Part shown: one piece after another, positions 32,830 to 43,460 of the stretch
Layout: each line of letters starts with the position of its first letter
How positions within the stretch are numbered: position 1 is the first letter of the stretch
DNA from: an uncultured Poribacteria bacterium
Lineage (GTDB): Bacteria; Poribacteria; WGA-4E; WGA-3G
Assembly: GCA_951828385.1 (NCBI GenBank)
Contig: OX639973.1
Span: 124,001-188,000 of the forward strand
DNA: 64,000 nucleotides
Direction: 5' to 3'
Program-made: the position numbers and the translations under genes
Notes under the pieces: model-generated
Databases searched by the model: none
The model's input: the letters and a program-made list of their open reading frames with translations, nothing else
Told to the model about the DNA's origin: nothing

Positions 32830-35800
32830 TCAATTATCTGAAAAACGAAAAGACTTGCGTCAACAACTCATTGCTAACGATGCTATGGAGGGTTTCAAGG
32901 AGTTGCTTACAGTCTTATATTCGGACAAAGTCCACTTCATTTATGAATTACTTCAAAATGCCGAGGATGCCCGAGCAACTGAAGTGCAATTTGTGCTTAA
33001 GGCGGACAGACTTGAATTTGAGCACAATGGAGACCGACTTTTCAAGATAAAAGATGTAAAGTCTATTACCAATATCGGTTCCAGTACTAAGGTAGATGAT
33101 ATCAGGAGTATCGGCAAATTCGGGATTGGTTTCAAGGCAGTATTCGCTTATACCTCCACACCAGAGATTGAATCCGGGAACTTCCATTTTCGTATTCACG
33201 ACATGTTTGTGCCCGATACTGATGGTCTGGCTCCCGGGGCACTCGGTGAAAAGCGAACGCGCTTCGTTTTTCCTTTTGATAATCCTGACAAGTCTCCGGA
33301 AAAAGCAAGCGAAGAAATAGAAACCAAGCTCCGGCAACTCAACGAAAACGCTTTGCTTTTTCTAAGCAATATCCGCAAAATAGAGTACAGCTTACCTAAC
33401 TTAACAACAGGATTTCTGGAACGGAGAGAAGACGCGAATGATAGTAATCGTATTGAGATTTCCGTTATGCGTCCGGAAGGTATAGTGCCTGAACCTACCC
33501 ATTATCTTAGATTTGAGAAGGTTGTTTCTGTTAAAGATGAAGATAGTGATGAACTCAAGAAATGCCGAATTGCAATCGCATTTGGCATGAATAAACCTGG
33601 AGGCGGTGAATGGAAAATCGTCCCCTTAAACCCAGGTCAAGTCTGCATCTATTTTCCTGCCGTAAAGGAGACTTCCAAGCTACGATTCCACCTGCACGCG
33701 CCCTTTGCCTCAACCGTTGCACGTGACAGCGTTCGCGAATGTTCAGCTAACGACGAATTGCGAGATCATCTTGCTGAGTTGATTGCCGAATCAATGCATA
33801 CTATCCGTGACCAAGGCTTGCTGAATGTAGAATTTTTAGCAACTTTACCGAACAGCAGAAATGATCTGCTTCCATTTTATCTACCTATCCAAGAACGGTT
33901 AATTGAAGAATTCAATACCGAAAAACTAACACCTATGAAACGGAGCCGGAGTGAACATGCTGCTGCCTCTGGATGTTACCGAACACCTCCCCGTTATAGA
34001 GCATTATCCGATTTGGTTAACGATGAAAATTTAGCAATCCTCCTTGAGAAAGATCGTGATCGGCCTTTGTGGATTGCTAACCCTCCACAAATCAACCAAC
34101 CAGAAGATAATTTCCTGTCCATGTTGGATATTGCCCTATGGGATCCCGAGGAACTGATAAAAATTATAGACACCCAATCTGATCGGGTAATGGAATTGTT
34201 AAAGAAAAAACCAGTTGAGTGGCATCAAGATATGTATGGATTCCTAGGCGATTTCCTCATAAATGCCCCATCGTCTCCACTTTATATAGCACGTGAACGC
34301 CAAAATAAGTTGTCTAATCTTCGCATTATCCTCTGTAGCGATGGCGAATACAGAATCGGCAGTGAGTGTCACTTTCTTGATGATGTGGAATTTGAGTTTG
34401 AAAAAGAACAAGCGCAATCGGAGGAGTTCCGCTACGTTGCTAAAGGGGTCTATTCATCTGGACAAAACGAGAATAAGCAACAGAAAGCCCGTGAATTCCT
34501 TGAAAAAATTGGCGTTTGTGAAGTTGACGAAGCCGAACGAATTAAGGCAATTTTGAGACAACGATACGAAGATTCGGACACTGTAATACCGCCTAAACTT
34601 CACGAAGAAGATATGAAAAGATTTATTATCTTTGTGGAAAATAATCCCGATAAGGCAGCTTTATTTGAGGGATACAATATCTTCGATACTTCTGGAGGAA
34701 ACTGGTCCACATCTCTCATTTTCCTTGATTCACCATATCTTGAGACAGGTTTGAATGTCTATTATGAGGATGATGAGTACTGGGAATATATAGAAAAAGA
34801 AAATGTCTATCCCTATTTCTCACTGGATTATGAAGAGTCCGACATAGACCCGGAAAAACTTGGAAAATTCGCAAAGGCATTAGGAGCAAGAACACAATTG
34901 GAAACCACTAAACAAGAGATTCCACCTGATCATCCTCAATTCTACTATCTCCGCTCGGCCCCTGGTTTTAAGTGGACTCACACAGGTATTGATGAAGACT
35001 ATAGCATTCCTGAGTTCCGAATGCTGATTGCTAATCCTTCAATTGTTAAGTCAAGGTTAATTTGGCAGGCAATGTGTTCCGCTCCGGACTCTTCTCTAAA
35101 ATCCCGGTTTCGTTGGAACCAGAGTTACTCAACATGCGAGGGAGACTCTAGCCTTGTGCATGAGTTAAGGGAAGCAAGATGGGTGCCGCAGAAAAATGGA
35201 GAGTCTATCTCTTTTATGCGTCCTAAGGATACATCAATTACGCTTCTGCCCGAAGGTTTTCCCTACCAAACAGGGCCAAAATGGCTTGAAGCGATTGAAT
35301 TCGGTAAGATTGCGAATCAACAAAGGTCAGAAGACATTCTTAAAGAGGCTGAGCAAAACTTACGAAATCGCCGCGCTGCAGAGATGGGATTCAATTCTGC
35401 CGATGAAGCTAACACAATGGCAGAGATCGCAAACGCTTGGAAGGCACAGGGAAAATCGCCTGATGAATTGCGTGATAAACTTATTGCCGGAAAACGACGG
35501 AAGGAACGGATCTTTATTGAACTTGAAGATGCACCGGAAAAAGAGTATGAACAGCGTTTGAGAAGTGTTAGGAGTACAATTGGAACGATTGATCGTAGAA
35601 CTTACCTCAGAGCGCAGTATACGACAGATGACGATAAAATGGAGTGCCAAATGTGTCGACAGGATATGCCGTTTAAAAAACGCAATAGTGATGAAGATTA
35701 CTTTGAAGCAGTAGAGGCACTCAAAAAAGATCATTTCCCCAAAGAGCATGAGGCGCAGCATCTCGCGTTGTGTCCAGCCTGCGCGGCGAAGTATAAAGAA

Positions 35801-35989
35801 TTCGTAAAGCGTGACGAAAAAGCGCGGGCAGCTTTGTATAGTCTCCTGAAGAATTCGGGTATCCCTGAAGGACGCTTACAATTGAGTGATCTTGTGATAC
35901 GTATTTGGTTTAAAGAAAAACATTGGCAGGATATGAAAACGGTCTTAGACTATTATGAAAACATATACAACCCTGACGAGTCCGATTAG
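32819..35989 (+). CDS. Sacsin-like GHKL (HSP90-type) ATPase with C-terminal zinc-finger/HNH-like module
   Basis: 1056 residues; AAAGGAGAAAGTA precedes the ATG inside the helicase gene. The N-terminal Bergerat fold has ELLQNAEDA (N-box, E43/N47) and IGKFGIGFKAVF (Gly-rich lid), as in sacsin and NO VEIN proteins. The middle 600 residues are unassigned. Near the C-terminus ECQMCRQ (C943, C946) and LCPACAAKY (C985, C988) flank a segment resembling an HNH/zinc-finger nuclease without clear catalytic His. Prokaryotic MORC/MutL-like GHKL ATPases linked to SNF2 helicases have been described in restriction-like systems; this pair fits that idea. The gene appears more AT-rich than its neighbours. Confidence 0.82.
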   Translation: MKIDQLSEKRKDLRQQLIANDAMEGFKELLTVLYSDKVHFIYELLQNAEDARATEVQFVLKADRLEFEHNGDRLFKIKDVKSITNIGSSTKVDDIRSIGKFGIGFKAVFAYTSTPEIESGNFHFRIHDMFVPDTDGLAPGALGEKRTRFVFPFDNPDKSPEKASEEIETKLRQLNENALLFLSNIRKIEYSLPNLTTGFLERREDANDSNRIEISVMRPEGIVPEPTHYLRFEKVVSVKDEDSDELKKCRIAIAFGMNKPGGGEWKIVPLNPGQVCIYFPAVKETSKLRFHLHAPFASTVARDSVRECSANDELRDHLAELIAESMHTIRDQGLLNVEFLATLPNSRNDLLPFYLPIQERLIEEFNTEKLTPMKRSRSEHAAASGCYRTPPRYRALSDLVNDENLAILLEKDRDRPLWIANPPQINQPEDNFLSMLDIALWDPEELIKIIDTQSDRVMELLKKKPVEWHQDMYGFLGDFLINAPSSPLYIARERQNKLSNLRIILCSDGEYRIGSECHFLDDVEFEFEKEQAQSEEFRYVAKGVYSSGQNENKQQKAREFLEKIGVCEVDEAERIKAILRQRYEDSDTVIPPKLHEEDMKRFIIFVENNPDKAALFEGYNIFDTSGGNWSTSLIFLDSPYLETGLNVYYEDDEYWEYIEKENVYPYFSLDYEESDIDPEKLGKFAKALGARTQLETTKQEIPPDHPQFYYLRSAPGFKWTHTGIDEDYSIPEFRMLIANPSIVKSRLIWQAMCSAPDSSLKSRFRWNQSYSTCEGDSSLVHELREARWVPQKNGESISFMRPKDTSITLLPEGFPYQTGPKWLEAIEFGKIANQQRSEDILKEAEQNLRNRRAAEMGFNSADEANTMAEIANAWKAQGKSPDELRDKLIAGKRRKERIFIELEDAPEKEYEQRLRSVRSTIGTIDRRTYLRAQYTTDDDKMECQMCRQDMPFKKRNSDEDYFEAVEALKKDHFPKEHEAQHLALCPACAAKYKEFVKRDEKARAALYSLLKNSGIPEGRLQLSDLVIRIWFKEKHWQDMKTVLDYYENIYNPDESD

Positions 35990-36147
35990 TCGGTTCTACT
36001 AAGTATTCCTATGAGAGCGATCTCTTTATGCAATAATTCGAACAATTCGTATGACGTTTCGGTTGAATTCTCAAAGATAAAGACTTTTTCTACGAGTTTC
36101 ACACACCATGCAACTGATGCGAAAATAACGGTGGTTCTCAGAGCTCG

Positions 36148-36232
36148 GCACAGGAAACCAACAGCATACCCTACAGGCACAGGCTAACAGCCTATGCTAC
36201 AATGCACAGGAAACTAACAGCATACCTTACAG
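36148..36232. repeat. Three tandem ~28-bp hairpin-type units
   Basis: Units begin at 36148, 36177 and 36204. Each starts GCACAGG, contains CTAACAGC or CCAACAGC, and ends near CTACA/TTACA. The middle unit forms a small hairpin AGGCT-AAC-AGCCT followed by ATGCTAC. Non-coding. No spacers, so not CRISPR. Confidence 0.6.
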
Positions 36233-36361
36233 AAAATTGTCCAAACTATAGTAACTCAAGTTGCTACTAACGGATTTTGAGCGTTTCAACACAGTTTTCA
36301 AACACTTTCCCCACCCCAGATGAGGTTTAACAAATAAATTGGGTAATTATGGCTAAGCGAC

Positions 36362-36377
36362 GTGCGATGAATCGCAC
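36362..36377. repeat. Short palindrome of REP type
   Basis: GTGCGAT-GA-ATCGCAC followed by TACTATGAA. The wording is familiar as a dispersed repeat in cyanobacteria. The remaining gap from 35990 to the IS contains nothing else I can name. Confidence 0.5.
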
Positions 36378-36567
36378 TACTATGAACCGATCTGCTTGTT
36401 ATCCCACGTCTCAGAATTACCCGATTAAATTCTTAATCTTCATGAGGGGTGATATTGCTTCGCAGTGAGAATAGGAAAAGGTATATCAACGTCTTGCATT
36501 TTCTTCGGCTTGCTATATAAGTAAATAGGTGGCAACTTGGGTCCTGATGTATTGATGCCGCTAACTG

Positions 36568-38006
36568 ATGGGTGTGTAAAGTTTTTGGCAGCACATTTAG
36601 GCAGCCTGCTTTTCTTGTGTGTCCCAATAAGTATCCCAAGTATCATTCTTTAGCAAACATCTCCAAAAGAGTATCGCATTGATGCCGGGTTTGCTCCATC
36701 GCATGCCTGCTTGTTTACAGCGTTCAGCGACAACATGCTTACAAGCCGACTCAATGACCCCACTGCCGATCTGATACCCCTTTTCGTTGAACGTCTCATA
36801 TTGCATGCGATCAGAATGTTTTTGAAAATAGCCGACTTCTCTTTCGAGGACATCTCCTATCGTTGGGTTTTGTGTTTCCAAATCTCGTATACGTGCGATG
36901 ACTTGGGCAGTCTCTCCATTGTAAAGAGGTGTCTCGGTCGCATTGACCCAAGTTTCGACGGTATCCCGGGCATCTTCTCCGAGGGCTTGCTTAGCAACAT
37001 CATATAAATGCCTCTTGGCATGCATATAGTCAACGATTTCGGTGGCACCCGGAAAGTGTTCATCCGCCAAGTTCCATATCCACGCCGCCCCATCCCCTAT
37101 GACGACGACTTCTTCGGTGTCCATCGTTTTTTCGTCTTGATAAATGCCGGTCTGTGTCGCTAAATCAGACAGGTGTTTACCAAAATCTGCCGCAGGGGTC
37201 ACAGAGGCGACATATCTCGGGCTCCCGGGGCGGACTTTTAGCACAGATGTAGCATGCGTATACGGATAATCTTTAGAAACGCTCCCGACTTTGACTTCTT
37301 TCCAACCCGCCGGCGAGTTGGTGTGGCAACCATCACAAGAAACATACCACCGAGAGCCTGTATCAAGCGGTTCTTCATCTGCATAGGTAGAGACTTCTTC
37401 ACCTTCTGACCACGCCAGCACTTTCTGATGCAGCGTCGTGTGGCTGACCTGAATCCCGTGATGTTTCAACTCTGAAGCTGCCGCACGATAGTTCAGTTGT
37501 GCAGCTAAACGCATCATCGTTGCCGATACGCGCCGTGTATACTGACCCCTCAGGTCTTGACGGGCCTCCCATGGCACATGAATATGACCGCACCGGCATT
37601 TATACGCCCATCTCGACACACGCACAACACCACAAGCCGTCGTAAAGTTGCGCGCTCTGAACCGATACCGATGGCTATGCCCTTGACAAGATGGACACGG
37701 AACACTCAGAGGCGATGCTGCCTCAGAACTCGCTGCTTCTGATAGAACTGCCTCGGATAACCTTTGCGCCCAAGAACCAGCAGCCGCAGACACACGCGCT
37801 TCTACTGTTGAGACCCCAACGGCCTCGATATCACTGAGTTCTTGAAAAATAACTTCCATTTCTTCCTTGATTTCTGCTACAATGTTAGACATGGTATCTT
37901 CTCCTTAGGATAGACTTTTGGAACTAGCTTTTGGAGAAGATACCATTTTTCTTTACAAACTTCAACTCATTTCTAAAAAACGCTACCAAAAACTTTACAC
38001 ACCCAT
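36568..38006 (-). mobile_element. Complete ISKra4-family insertion sequence (~1.44 kb)
   Basis: 25-bp terminal inverted repeats with one mismatch (ATGGGTGTGTAAAGTTTTTG... at 36568-36592 and the complement at 37982-38006) enclose a single intact transposase gene. No clear target-site duplication was found. It lies between the helicase/ATPase pair and groEL; its right end is only 30 bp from the groEL promoter. Confidence 0.85.
36597..37892 (-). CDS. ISKra4 family transposase
   Basis: 431 residues, intact. Two zinc-knuckle pairs in the N-terminal part (CPSC at 66-69, CRCG about 99-102) are followed by the DDE catalytic core: D187 in YVSCDGCHT, D267 in VVIGDGAAWIW and E381 in IGSGVIESACK, with the family motif KQAGMRWSKPG just after. 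Residues 46-60 contain a tandem SEAAS-like repeat. AAGGAGAAGATACC precedes the ATG. It catalyses movement of the surrounding element; intactness suggests it may still be active. Confidence 0.93.
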   Translation of the reverse strand: MSNIVAEIKEEMEVIFQELSDIEAVGVSTVEARVSAAAGSWAQRLSEAVLSEAASSEAASPLSVPCPSCQGHSHRYRFRARNFTTACGVVRVSRWAYKCRCGHIHVPWEARQDLRGQYTRRVSATMMRLAAQLNYRAAASELKHHGIQVSHTTLHQKVLAWSEGEEVSTYADEEPLDTGSRWYVSCDGCHTNSPAGWKEVKVGSVSKDYPYTHATSVLKVRPGSPRYVASVTPAADFGKHLSDLATQTGIYQDEKTMDTEEVVVIGDGAAWIWNLADEHFPGATEIVDYMHAKRHLYDVAKQALGEDARDTVETWVNATETPLYNGETAQVIARIRDLETQNPTIGDVLEREVGYFQKHSDRMQYETFNEKGYQIGSGVIESACKHVVAERCKQAGMRWSKPGINAILFWRCLLKNDTWDTYWDTQEKQAA

Positions 38007-38035
38007 GCTGAACAGCATTCAGGAATCATAAAAAA

Positions 38036-38064
38036 TTGACTTTACCGAGTGTGTATGCTATAAT
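38036..38064 (+). promoter_or_regulatory. groEL promoter
   Basis: TTGACT (38036-38041), 17-bp spacer, TATAAT (38059-38064). No CIRCE operator (TTAGCACTC-N9-GAGTGCTAA) is present in the leader; a small GCGAT...GTCGC dyad lies just downstream. Confidence 0.8.
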
Positions 38065-38125
38065 TATGAAAGCGATTTAGAGTCGCAACGCTTTTTAGGT
38101 CTCAATATAATAACACTCAAATTAA

Positions 38126-39778
<1,653 letters not shown>

Positions 39779-39790
39779 ACCTATCTCTAA

Positions 39791-39839
39791 GTGGCGCGCT
39801 TATAAGCACACGATATCGCTATCCTTGTAAGCGCGCCAC
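39791..39839 (+). terminator. Hairpin after groEL
   Basis: A perfect 12-bp GC-rich stem (GTGGCGCGCTTA/TAAGCGCGCCAC) with a 25-nt loop starts 13 bp after the stop. It has no T-run; it lies between convergent genes. Confidence 0.65.
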
Positions 39840-39866
39840 CCAACATTTCTGAATTCAATTCCGCTA

Positions 39867-40349
39867 CTATTCTCTGACACTCTGTATCTGATACCGCGGC
39901 TCCATCCCGCTATCCCAATCACAATCAAGGCAAAACATCACATTGGCTGCCAAATACTGGATGTTTTCACCCTGGCATTCTGGACACACTTTCACGGGCT
40001 TCTCCAATTCGCCGCCGACGGTGTTTTGGAAAATGTCCAGGTAGTACACCTTCAGTTCACCCGGATAACGATGCCCCATAGAACAACGAATCTGCTGGGA
40101 CCCGTCGCTTTCAAAGCGATCCATGGTTTCCCGAAGGAACGTCAGCCGACGGTGACAGATCGGGCACGGGTTAGGACTCAACTCTTTCAGGACAACAAGG
40201 TCTGTATTTTCTTGTTGGATAGAAACTGTCAAGGCGAGATGATGCGCCAGCTGCAAATGCGAGATGCCTTCGTAACCAAGTGTTTCAGCCAATTCCGAGA
40301 CCACTTGCGCATAACTCTGTGGACTCAACACGACCTCTGTAGGGATCAT
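39867..40349 (-). CDS. Zinc-ribbon protein of unknown function
   Basis: 160 residues. Two pairs of CxxC-type knuckles: CPIC with a later CSMGHRY, and CPEC with CLDC near the C-terminus (KVCPECQGENIQYLAANVMF). This suggests two zinc ribbons, one rubredoxin-like. The N-terminal half is helical. It converges with groEL and is followed upstream by another small minus-strand gene 95 bp away. No family recognised. Confidence 0.65.
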   Translation of the reverse strand: MIPTEVVLSPQSYAQVVSELAETLGYEGISHLQLAHHLALTVSIQQENTDLVVLKELSPNPCPICHRRLTFLRETMDRFESDGSQQIRCSMGHRYPGELKVYYLDIFQNTVGGELEKPVKVCPECQGENIQYLAANVMFCLDCDWDSGMEPRYQIQSVRE

Positions 40350-40444
40350 GGTTCCACCCTTTAAACTTGAGAGAAGTCGATAGATACGTTCCAGAATGGG
40401 CAGCCACCCCCTATCTTTTCCTCATGAACAGTAAATCAGACCGG

Positions 40445-40816
40445 CTAATCCTCAGACGCTTCAGACCCCGATGGCCGTTCAAGCGACCGCGCAAGCGGCG
40501 ATGAAGAGACACCTCTTTGAGACCGATACGCGTCCGCAGGTTGATTCCGTATTAGAATTAGGTCATCTCCGTCACGTTCAATACAATCACCTTGCATGAG
40601 TATGACTTCAAGTTTCCGCATACTCGTTGTAAAGTTAACAGTGATGCGAGCAGATGCTTCCAATGTAATACACCAACCGGTCGCCGTTTTCGTGCGTGTG
40701 AACCGATCGCTAATATCAAGCGACTGCAGCTGTGCAGCACTAATGACAACACCGCTTGATGCCGTGGTCTGCTCTTGCGTTTCAACTACATTTTCGTTAC
40801 CATTTTGTTCCGCCAT
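40445..40816 (-). CDS. Small protein of unknown function
   Basis: 123 residues from the ATG at 40816, which has GTGGAG 6 nt ahead; a GTG four codons earlier is the alternative. The N-terminus is Gln/Glu/Asn-rich, the middle predicts beta strands (GWCITLEASARITVNF, LEVILMQGDCIERDGDDLI), and the C-terminus is Ser/Arg-rich and disordered. Nothing identifies its role. It probably shares a transcript with the zinc-ribbon gene downstream. Confidence 0.55.
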   Translation of the reverse strand: MAEQNGNENVVETQEQTTASSGVVISAAQLQSLDISDRFTRTKTATGWCITLEASARITVNFTTSMRKLEVILMQGDCIERDGDDLILIRNQPADAYRSQRGVSSSPLARSLERPSGSEASED

Positions 40817-40900
40817 GCGTTGCTCCACTTCTGTGGCAATTTATTTTAAACATATTTTAACATAGCAAATCACGAATTGTCAAACTTATTTCAGTGGTAT

Positions 40901-40978
40901 TCAGTTGTCGGTTATCAGTTATCAGTAAAAAGGGTTATGATAGTTCTAACATCTCTTACTGAAAACTGACAACTGAAA
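40901..40978. repeat. Inverted pair of heptamer arrays
   Basis: The left arm (40901-40927; TCAGTTGTCGGTTATCAG...) and right arm (40957-40978; TTACTGAAAACTGACAACTG) are complementary apart from one missing heptad, forming a stem with a 30-nt loop. Confidence 0.65.
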
Positions 40979-41036
40979 GGATTTTTTGAAAAAAAATCCG
41001 TACTGAAAACTATTTCCTCTGATAACTAAATTCCAT

Positions 41037-41066
41037 TTGACATCGATCCCCTAATTAGACTATAAT
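41037..41066 (+). promoter_or_regulatory. Consensus promoter of the VWA/DUF4159/DUF4175 operon
   Basis: TTGACA (41037-41042), 18-bp spacer, TATAAT (41061-41066). AGAAGGG precedes the ATG at 41087. Confidence 0.85.
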
Positions 41067-41086
41067 ATGTTGCAGAAGGGATTACA

Positions 41087-43447
41087 ATGGATATGCGATT
41101 CACCTATTTTTTGCCCGGATGGGCAGTTGTACTCGGTATTGGCATCGTCATCGGCGTAACCGTATTTGTTTATCTGCGGATGACACAACCAATCCATCCG
41201 AGGTACCGATTTTTACTCATCGCAATGCGGGTCTGTGCAGCGTCGATCCTGCTCTGCTGTCTCTTAGCACCCGTCATCATTGAAAAAAAGGACATCACAC
41301 CGCCAACGCATCTTTCCATTTTAGTGGATACATCGAAAAGTATGAACCTCGTTGATGCATCTATGAGTGAAACCTCTGTATCTCGGCTGAGTCAGGTGAA
41401 CCAGTTGCTGTTCAATGGGCAAAAGCAATTCCTACAGGCTTTACGCGACCGATTTGAGGTACATCTCTACCCATTTGATACAGGACTTCATCAAAACGTA
41501 CTGTTACCGAAAGACCTTGATGCCGGAGCACTCCCAGTGTTTGAACCGAACGGAGCACTGACTGATATTGGAACGGCTATACGAGAAGCCGCAGCCGCAT
41601 GGAAAGGACAAAATACTGCCGGGATTCTGCTGATTACCGATGGCGGACATAACTCCGGACGGTTTCCTTTAGATGATGTTGCCACATTGAATGTGCCAGT
41701 CTATGCAATAGGGGTCGGCTCTGTGAAACCACCAAAGGACATTCAGATTCAACACATTGATTACACGCCAATTGCCTATACAAACCATGAGAGCATCATC
41801 CGTGTAACGGTTGTACAAACAGGCTATGCTGGTAAAACGACACGCCTCTCTTTGCGGGAGATGACGCGTAAAACGCTTATAGACACAGCGACGTTAACCT
41901 TTAACCAGCCCCAGAACGCAACACCCGCGGGTGCTACCACAAAACAGGTCATTGAATTGAAATTGACACCGCAGGTTGAAGGAAACTTCCAATATACCGT
42001 CGAACTTCCGGTGCTTGATGGCGAACTGACAGAAGCGAACAATCAAAAAACGTTTGCCGTGAAAGTTGTGAAAGCGAAACTTAACGTTTTCTATCTCGAA
42101 GGCAGACCGAGATGGGAGTACACATATCTGAAACGTACCCTCCAACGAGACCCTGATATTGAGGCGACGTGTGCGATCTTGCTAAAGAACAAATCGAAGC
42201 GGTTTCCACCCGCGGGTAGTGTACTCAGCCGCTTAGATGGGTATTATCCACAAGCAACGCAGACATCGGAAACCCCGCGCTTCCCTGAAACACAGACGCA
42301 GCTTGCCAAATACGATGTGTTGATTTTAGGAGACTTAGGGGAGGAACATCTTACCACTACACAGCAACGCGCAATCGTCGATTTCGTTGAAGTCCAAGGA
42401 AAACCGGTTATCTTTCTCCCGTCTCGCAGAATGCTCGGTATGAATGGCCTCCGAAATACGGAATTGGCACAACTTTTACCGATTGACATTCCCAGAAACG
42501 GTTGTCGTAGACACGATACGGAGTTCATTGTACAACCGACACCCTCCGGTATGTTTCACCCCATGTTGCAACTTATGGACACACAACAGAATCAAGCTTC
42601 GACCTTAGCAAGCAATAACGCAGCGGCATGGCGAAACATGCCAGCACTGTCTCGATCCTTTAGTGGGTTTCGCCTCAGAGGCGGCGCAACGCCTCTTATG
42701 GAAACGGGAAACGGGGATCCTATCCTGATTTTGCAGAGAGCCGGCTTAGGCAAAAGCCTATTGATCGCAGCAGAAGGACTCTGGAATTGGGATTTCGGGG
42801 TCAATACTTTTAAAGATACGCGTTATCAAGACCTCTATTCACGTTTCTGGGCACAAGTACTTCGATGGATGGCAACGAACACCGATGACGAGAAATTGCA
42901 CCTTACCACAGATGCCGACAGTTACGCCATAGGCGACACAGCAAAGGTTACGGCATATCTATATTCTGAAGCCTACCGCGCGACACAGACAGACGCAACC
43001 GTTCAATTTGAAGTTGTACCGCCTCAAGGCGCGCCCTTCCAACTTCAGATCCGCGGTATAACTGAGACCGCTACTGACACCGGGAACCTCTATAGTGCCC
43101 AATTTTCATTATTACAGAATGGAACTTACCGGATCCGGGCAACAGCGAGAACCGCGAATCAGACGTTAGGCGAAGATCGAATTGATATCCATGTGCATCC
43201 GCAACTCGCTGAATTGGAGGCACCGCAACTCAACGAAGCCCTTTTGAAGGAACTCGCATCCGAAACCAGTGGCACCTATTTCGCAATAGCGGATGCAGAA
43301 GCATTACCAGAAAACGTCGCCAAAGTCCAAAATTCAGTGTTTGTTGATGCAGAGCGGGAACTCTGGAGCCATCCGTTGATTCTTATTACAGTCGTCGGAT
43401 TATTAGGCACAGAATGGTTTTTACGTAAACGGATTGGGCTGACTTAG
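41087..43447 (+). CDS. Membrane protein with von Willebrand A domain and GATase-like region
   Basis: 786 residues. Two N-terminal membrane helices (AVVLGIGIVIGVTVFVYL, then MRVCAASILLCCLLAPV), a VWA domain with MIDAS residues D81-x-S83-x-S85 (VDTSKSMNL) and ITDGGHNSG, a middle glutamine-amidotransferase-like region (YDVLILGDLGEEHL, LGKSLLIAAEGLWNWDFG), and a C-terminal helix (LILITVVGLLGTEWFL). It matches the membrane VWA proteins that accompany DUF4159 and DUF4175 proteins and usually a MoxR ATPase and DUF58 protein; the last two are not in this window. Probably part of an envelope assembly or stress complex. Confidence 0.82.
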   Translation: MDMRFTYFLPGWAVVLGIGIVIGVTVFVYLRMTQPIHPRYRFLLIAMRVCAASILLCCLLAPVIIEKKDITPPTHLSILVDTSKSMNLVDASMSETSVSRLSQVNQLLFNGQKQFLQALRDRFEVHLYPFDTGLHQNVLLPKDLDAGALPVFEPNGALTDIGTAIREAAAAWKGQNTAGILLITDGGHNSGRFPLDDVATLNVPVYAIGVGSVKPPKDIQIQHIDYTPIAYTNHESIIRVTVVQTGYAGKTTRLSLREMTRKTLIDTATLTFNQPQNATPAGATTKQVIELKLTPQVEGNFQYTVELPVLDGELTEANNQKTFAVKVVKAKLNVFYLEGRPRWEYTYLKRTLQRDPDIEATCAILLKNKSKRFPPAGSVLSRLDGYYPQATQTSETPRFPETQTQLAKYDVLILGDLGEEHLTTTQQRAIVDFVEVQGKPVIFLPSRRMLGMNGLRNTELAQLLPIDIPRNGCRRHDTEFIVQPTPSGMFHPMLQLMDTQQNQASTLASNNAAAWRNMPALSRSFSGFRLRGGATPLMETGNGDPILILQRAGLGKSLLIAAEGLWNWDFGVNTFKDTRYQDLYSRFWAQVLRWMATNTDDEKLHLTTDADSYAIGDTAKVTAYLYSEAYRATQTDATVQFEVVPPQGAPFQLQIRGITETATDTGNLYSAQFSLLQNGTYRIRATARTANQTLGEDRIDIHVHPQLAELEAPQLNEALLKELASETSGTYFAIADAEALPENVAKVQNSVFVDAERELWSHPLILITVVGLLGTEWFLRKRIGLT

Positions 43448-43460
43448 CGGAAAACATACC

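Noticed and set aside
29755-35989. DISARM system
   Set aside because: The helicase resembles DrmD, but drmA, drmB, drmC and a methylase are absent from both sides, so the known system is not present here.
36148-36232. Possible CRISPR array
   Set aside because: Three adjacent 28-bp units have no unique spacers between them and no cas genes are nearby; they are tandem hairpin-type repeats.
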